Below, piece after piece: positions 63,949-64,000 of a stretch of DNA of 64,000 nucleotides. The position numbers were made by a program, and so were the translations under genes. How positions within the stretch are numbered: position 1 is the first letter of the stretch; every line of letters starts with the position of its first letter. The DNA lies in NCBI GenBank assembly GCA_964408805.1, contig CAYPAV010000016.1, positions 48,685 through 112,684 on the forward strand, in the 5' to 3' direction. The DNA comes from CAYPAV01 sp964408805. Lineage in GTDB: Bacteria > Pseudomonadota > Alphaproteobacteria > UBA8366. The notes beneath the pieces were generated by a model. It saw only the letters and a list, made by a program, of their open reading frames with translations, was not told the DNA's origin and made no database searches.

Positions 63949-64000
63949 TGACTTGCCCCCAGGTTTCGTACCAATCGTTATGTTAGACCTTGCTCGTTGT
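63949..64000 (+). mobile_element. Putative end of an IS3-family insertion sequence (partial)
   Basis: The sequence TGACTTGCCCCC beginning at 63949 resembles the terminal TGACCTGCCCCC of many alphaproteobacterial IS3-family elements. Only about 50 bases are visible before the window ends and no transposase codon can be read, so this is a resemblance, not proof. Confidence 0.3.

Overview
The window is GC-rich, densely packed chromosomal DNA that reads as an alphaproteobacterium, probably of the broad Rhodospirillales type. The basis is the mixed Cob/Cbi gene set with CobN and CobW, CbtAB cobalt-transport genes, the alphaproteobacterial look of ParC, many LLM flavoenzymes and HWE/HisKA-style orphan kinases, and frequent GTG/TTG starts. 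No genus can be assigned. No rRNA, tRNA or CRISPR was seen.

Region 1 (1-28700) is a mosaic of housekeeping and catabolic genes: parC, a stand-alone AsnC-type ligand domain, a lone DppB-type permease, an amidohydrolase/CaiB/PuuE-like catabolic group, a TIM-barrel amidohydrolase, a DMT exporter, an MmgE/PrpD protein, a methyltransferase, a CBS protein, a class III nucleotide cyclase, msrA, an acyl-CoA synthetase, an FMN-barrel protein, a zinc-ribbon microprotein, an SDR whose catalytic residues are replaced, a multi-PAS kinase, an LLM enzyme, a DUF255 thioredoxin-like protein and a ThDP enzyme. Inside it lies a clearly AT-richer two-gene island (about 8160-10370): a membrane protein and, divergently, a HEPN-like protein.

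Region 2 (28712-33760) starts the cobalamin genes: cobC, then cobB-cobA on the minus strand, then cbiD-cobK on the plus strand. Region 3 (33848-45822) interrupts them with an LLM enzyme next to a perfect FNR/FixK-like box, a compact mercury module (merR divergent from merF-merA, with a MerR-type operator), a GST with an extra C-terminal domain, an unannotated micro-operon (37- and 54-residue proteins) divergent from a CRP-like regulator with a perfect TGTGA-N6-TCACA site between them, a 63-residue protein, a polysaccharide deacetylase, a second orphan kinase, a hydroxyacid dehydrogenase, another LLM enzyme and a secreted caspase-like protease.

Region 4 (45856-63712) completes the cobalamin pathway. 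The operon cbiX-cobH-cobL-cobI-cbiG/cobJ-cobM (minus) has a 4-base NTGA overlap at every junction. It is followed by cbiB (+), the operon cobU-cobW-cobN-cobO-cobQ (minus) behind a cobalamin riboswitch, cobT (minus), cobV (+) and the cobalt transporter cbtB-cbtA (+). Together these genes cover cobalt uptake, early cobalt insertion (CbiX), the oxygen-independent ring-contraction enzymes (CbiG, CbiD), the remaining ring methylations, amidation, adenosylation and nucleotide-loop assembly. The late, aerobic chelatase subunit CobN is also present, but CobS/CobT chelatase subunits, CobG/CobZ and CobF are not in the window. The last 52 bases look like the end of an IS3-family element.
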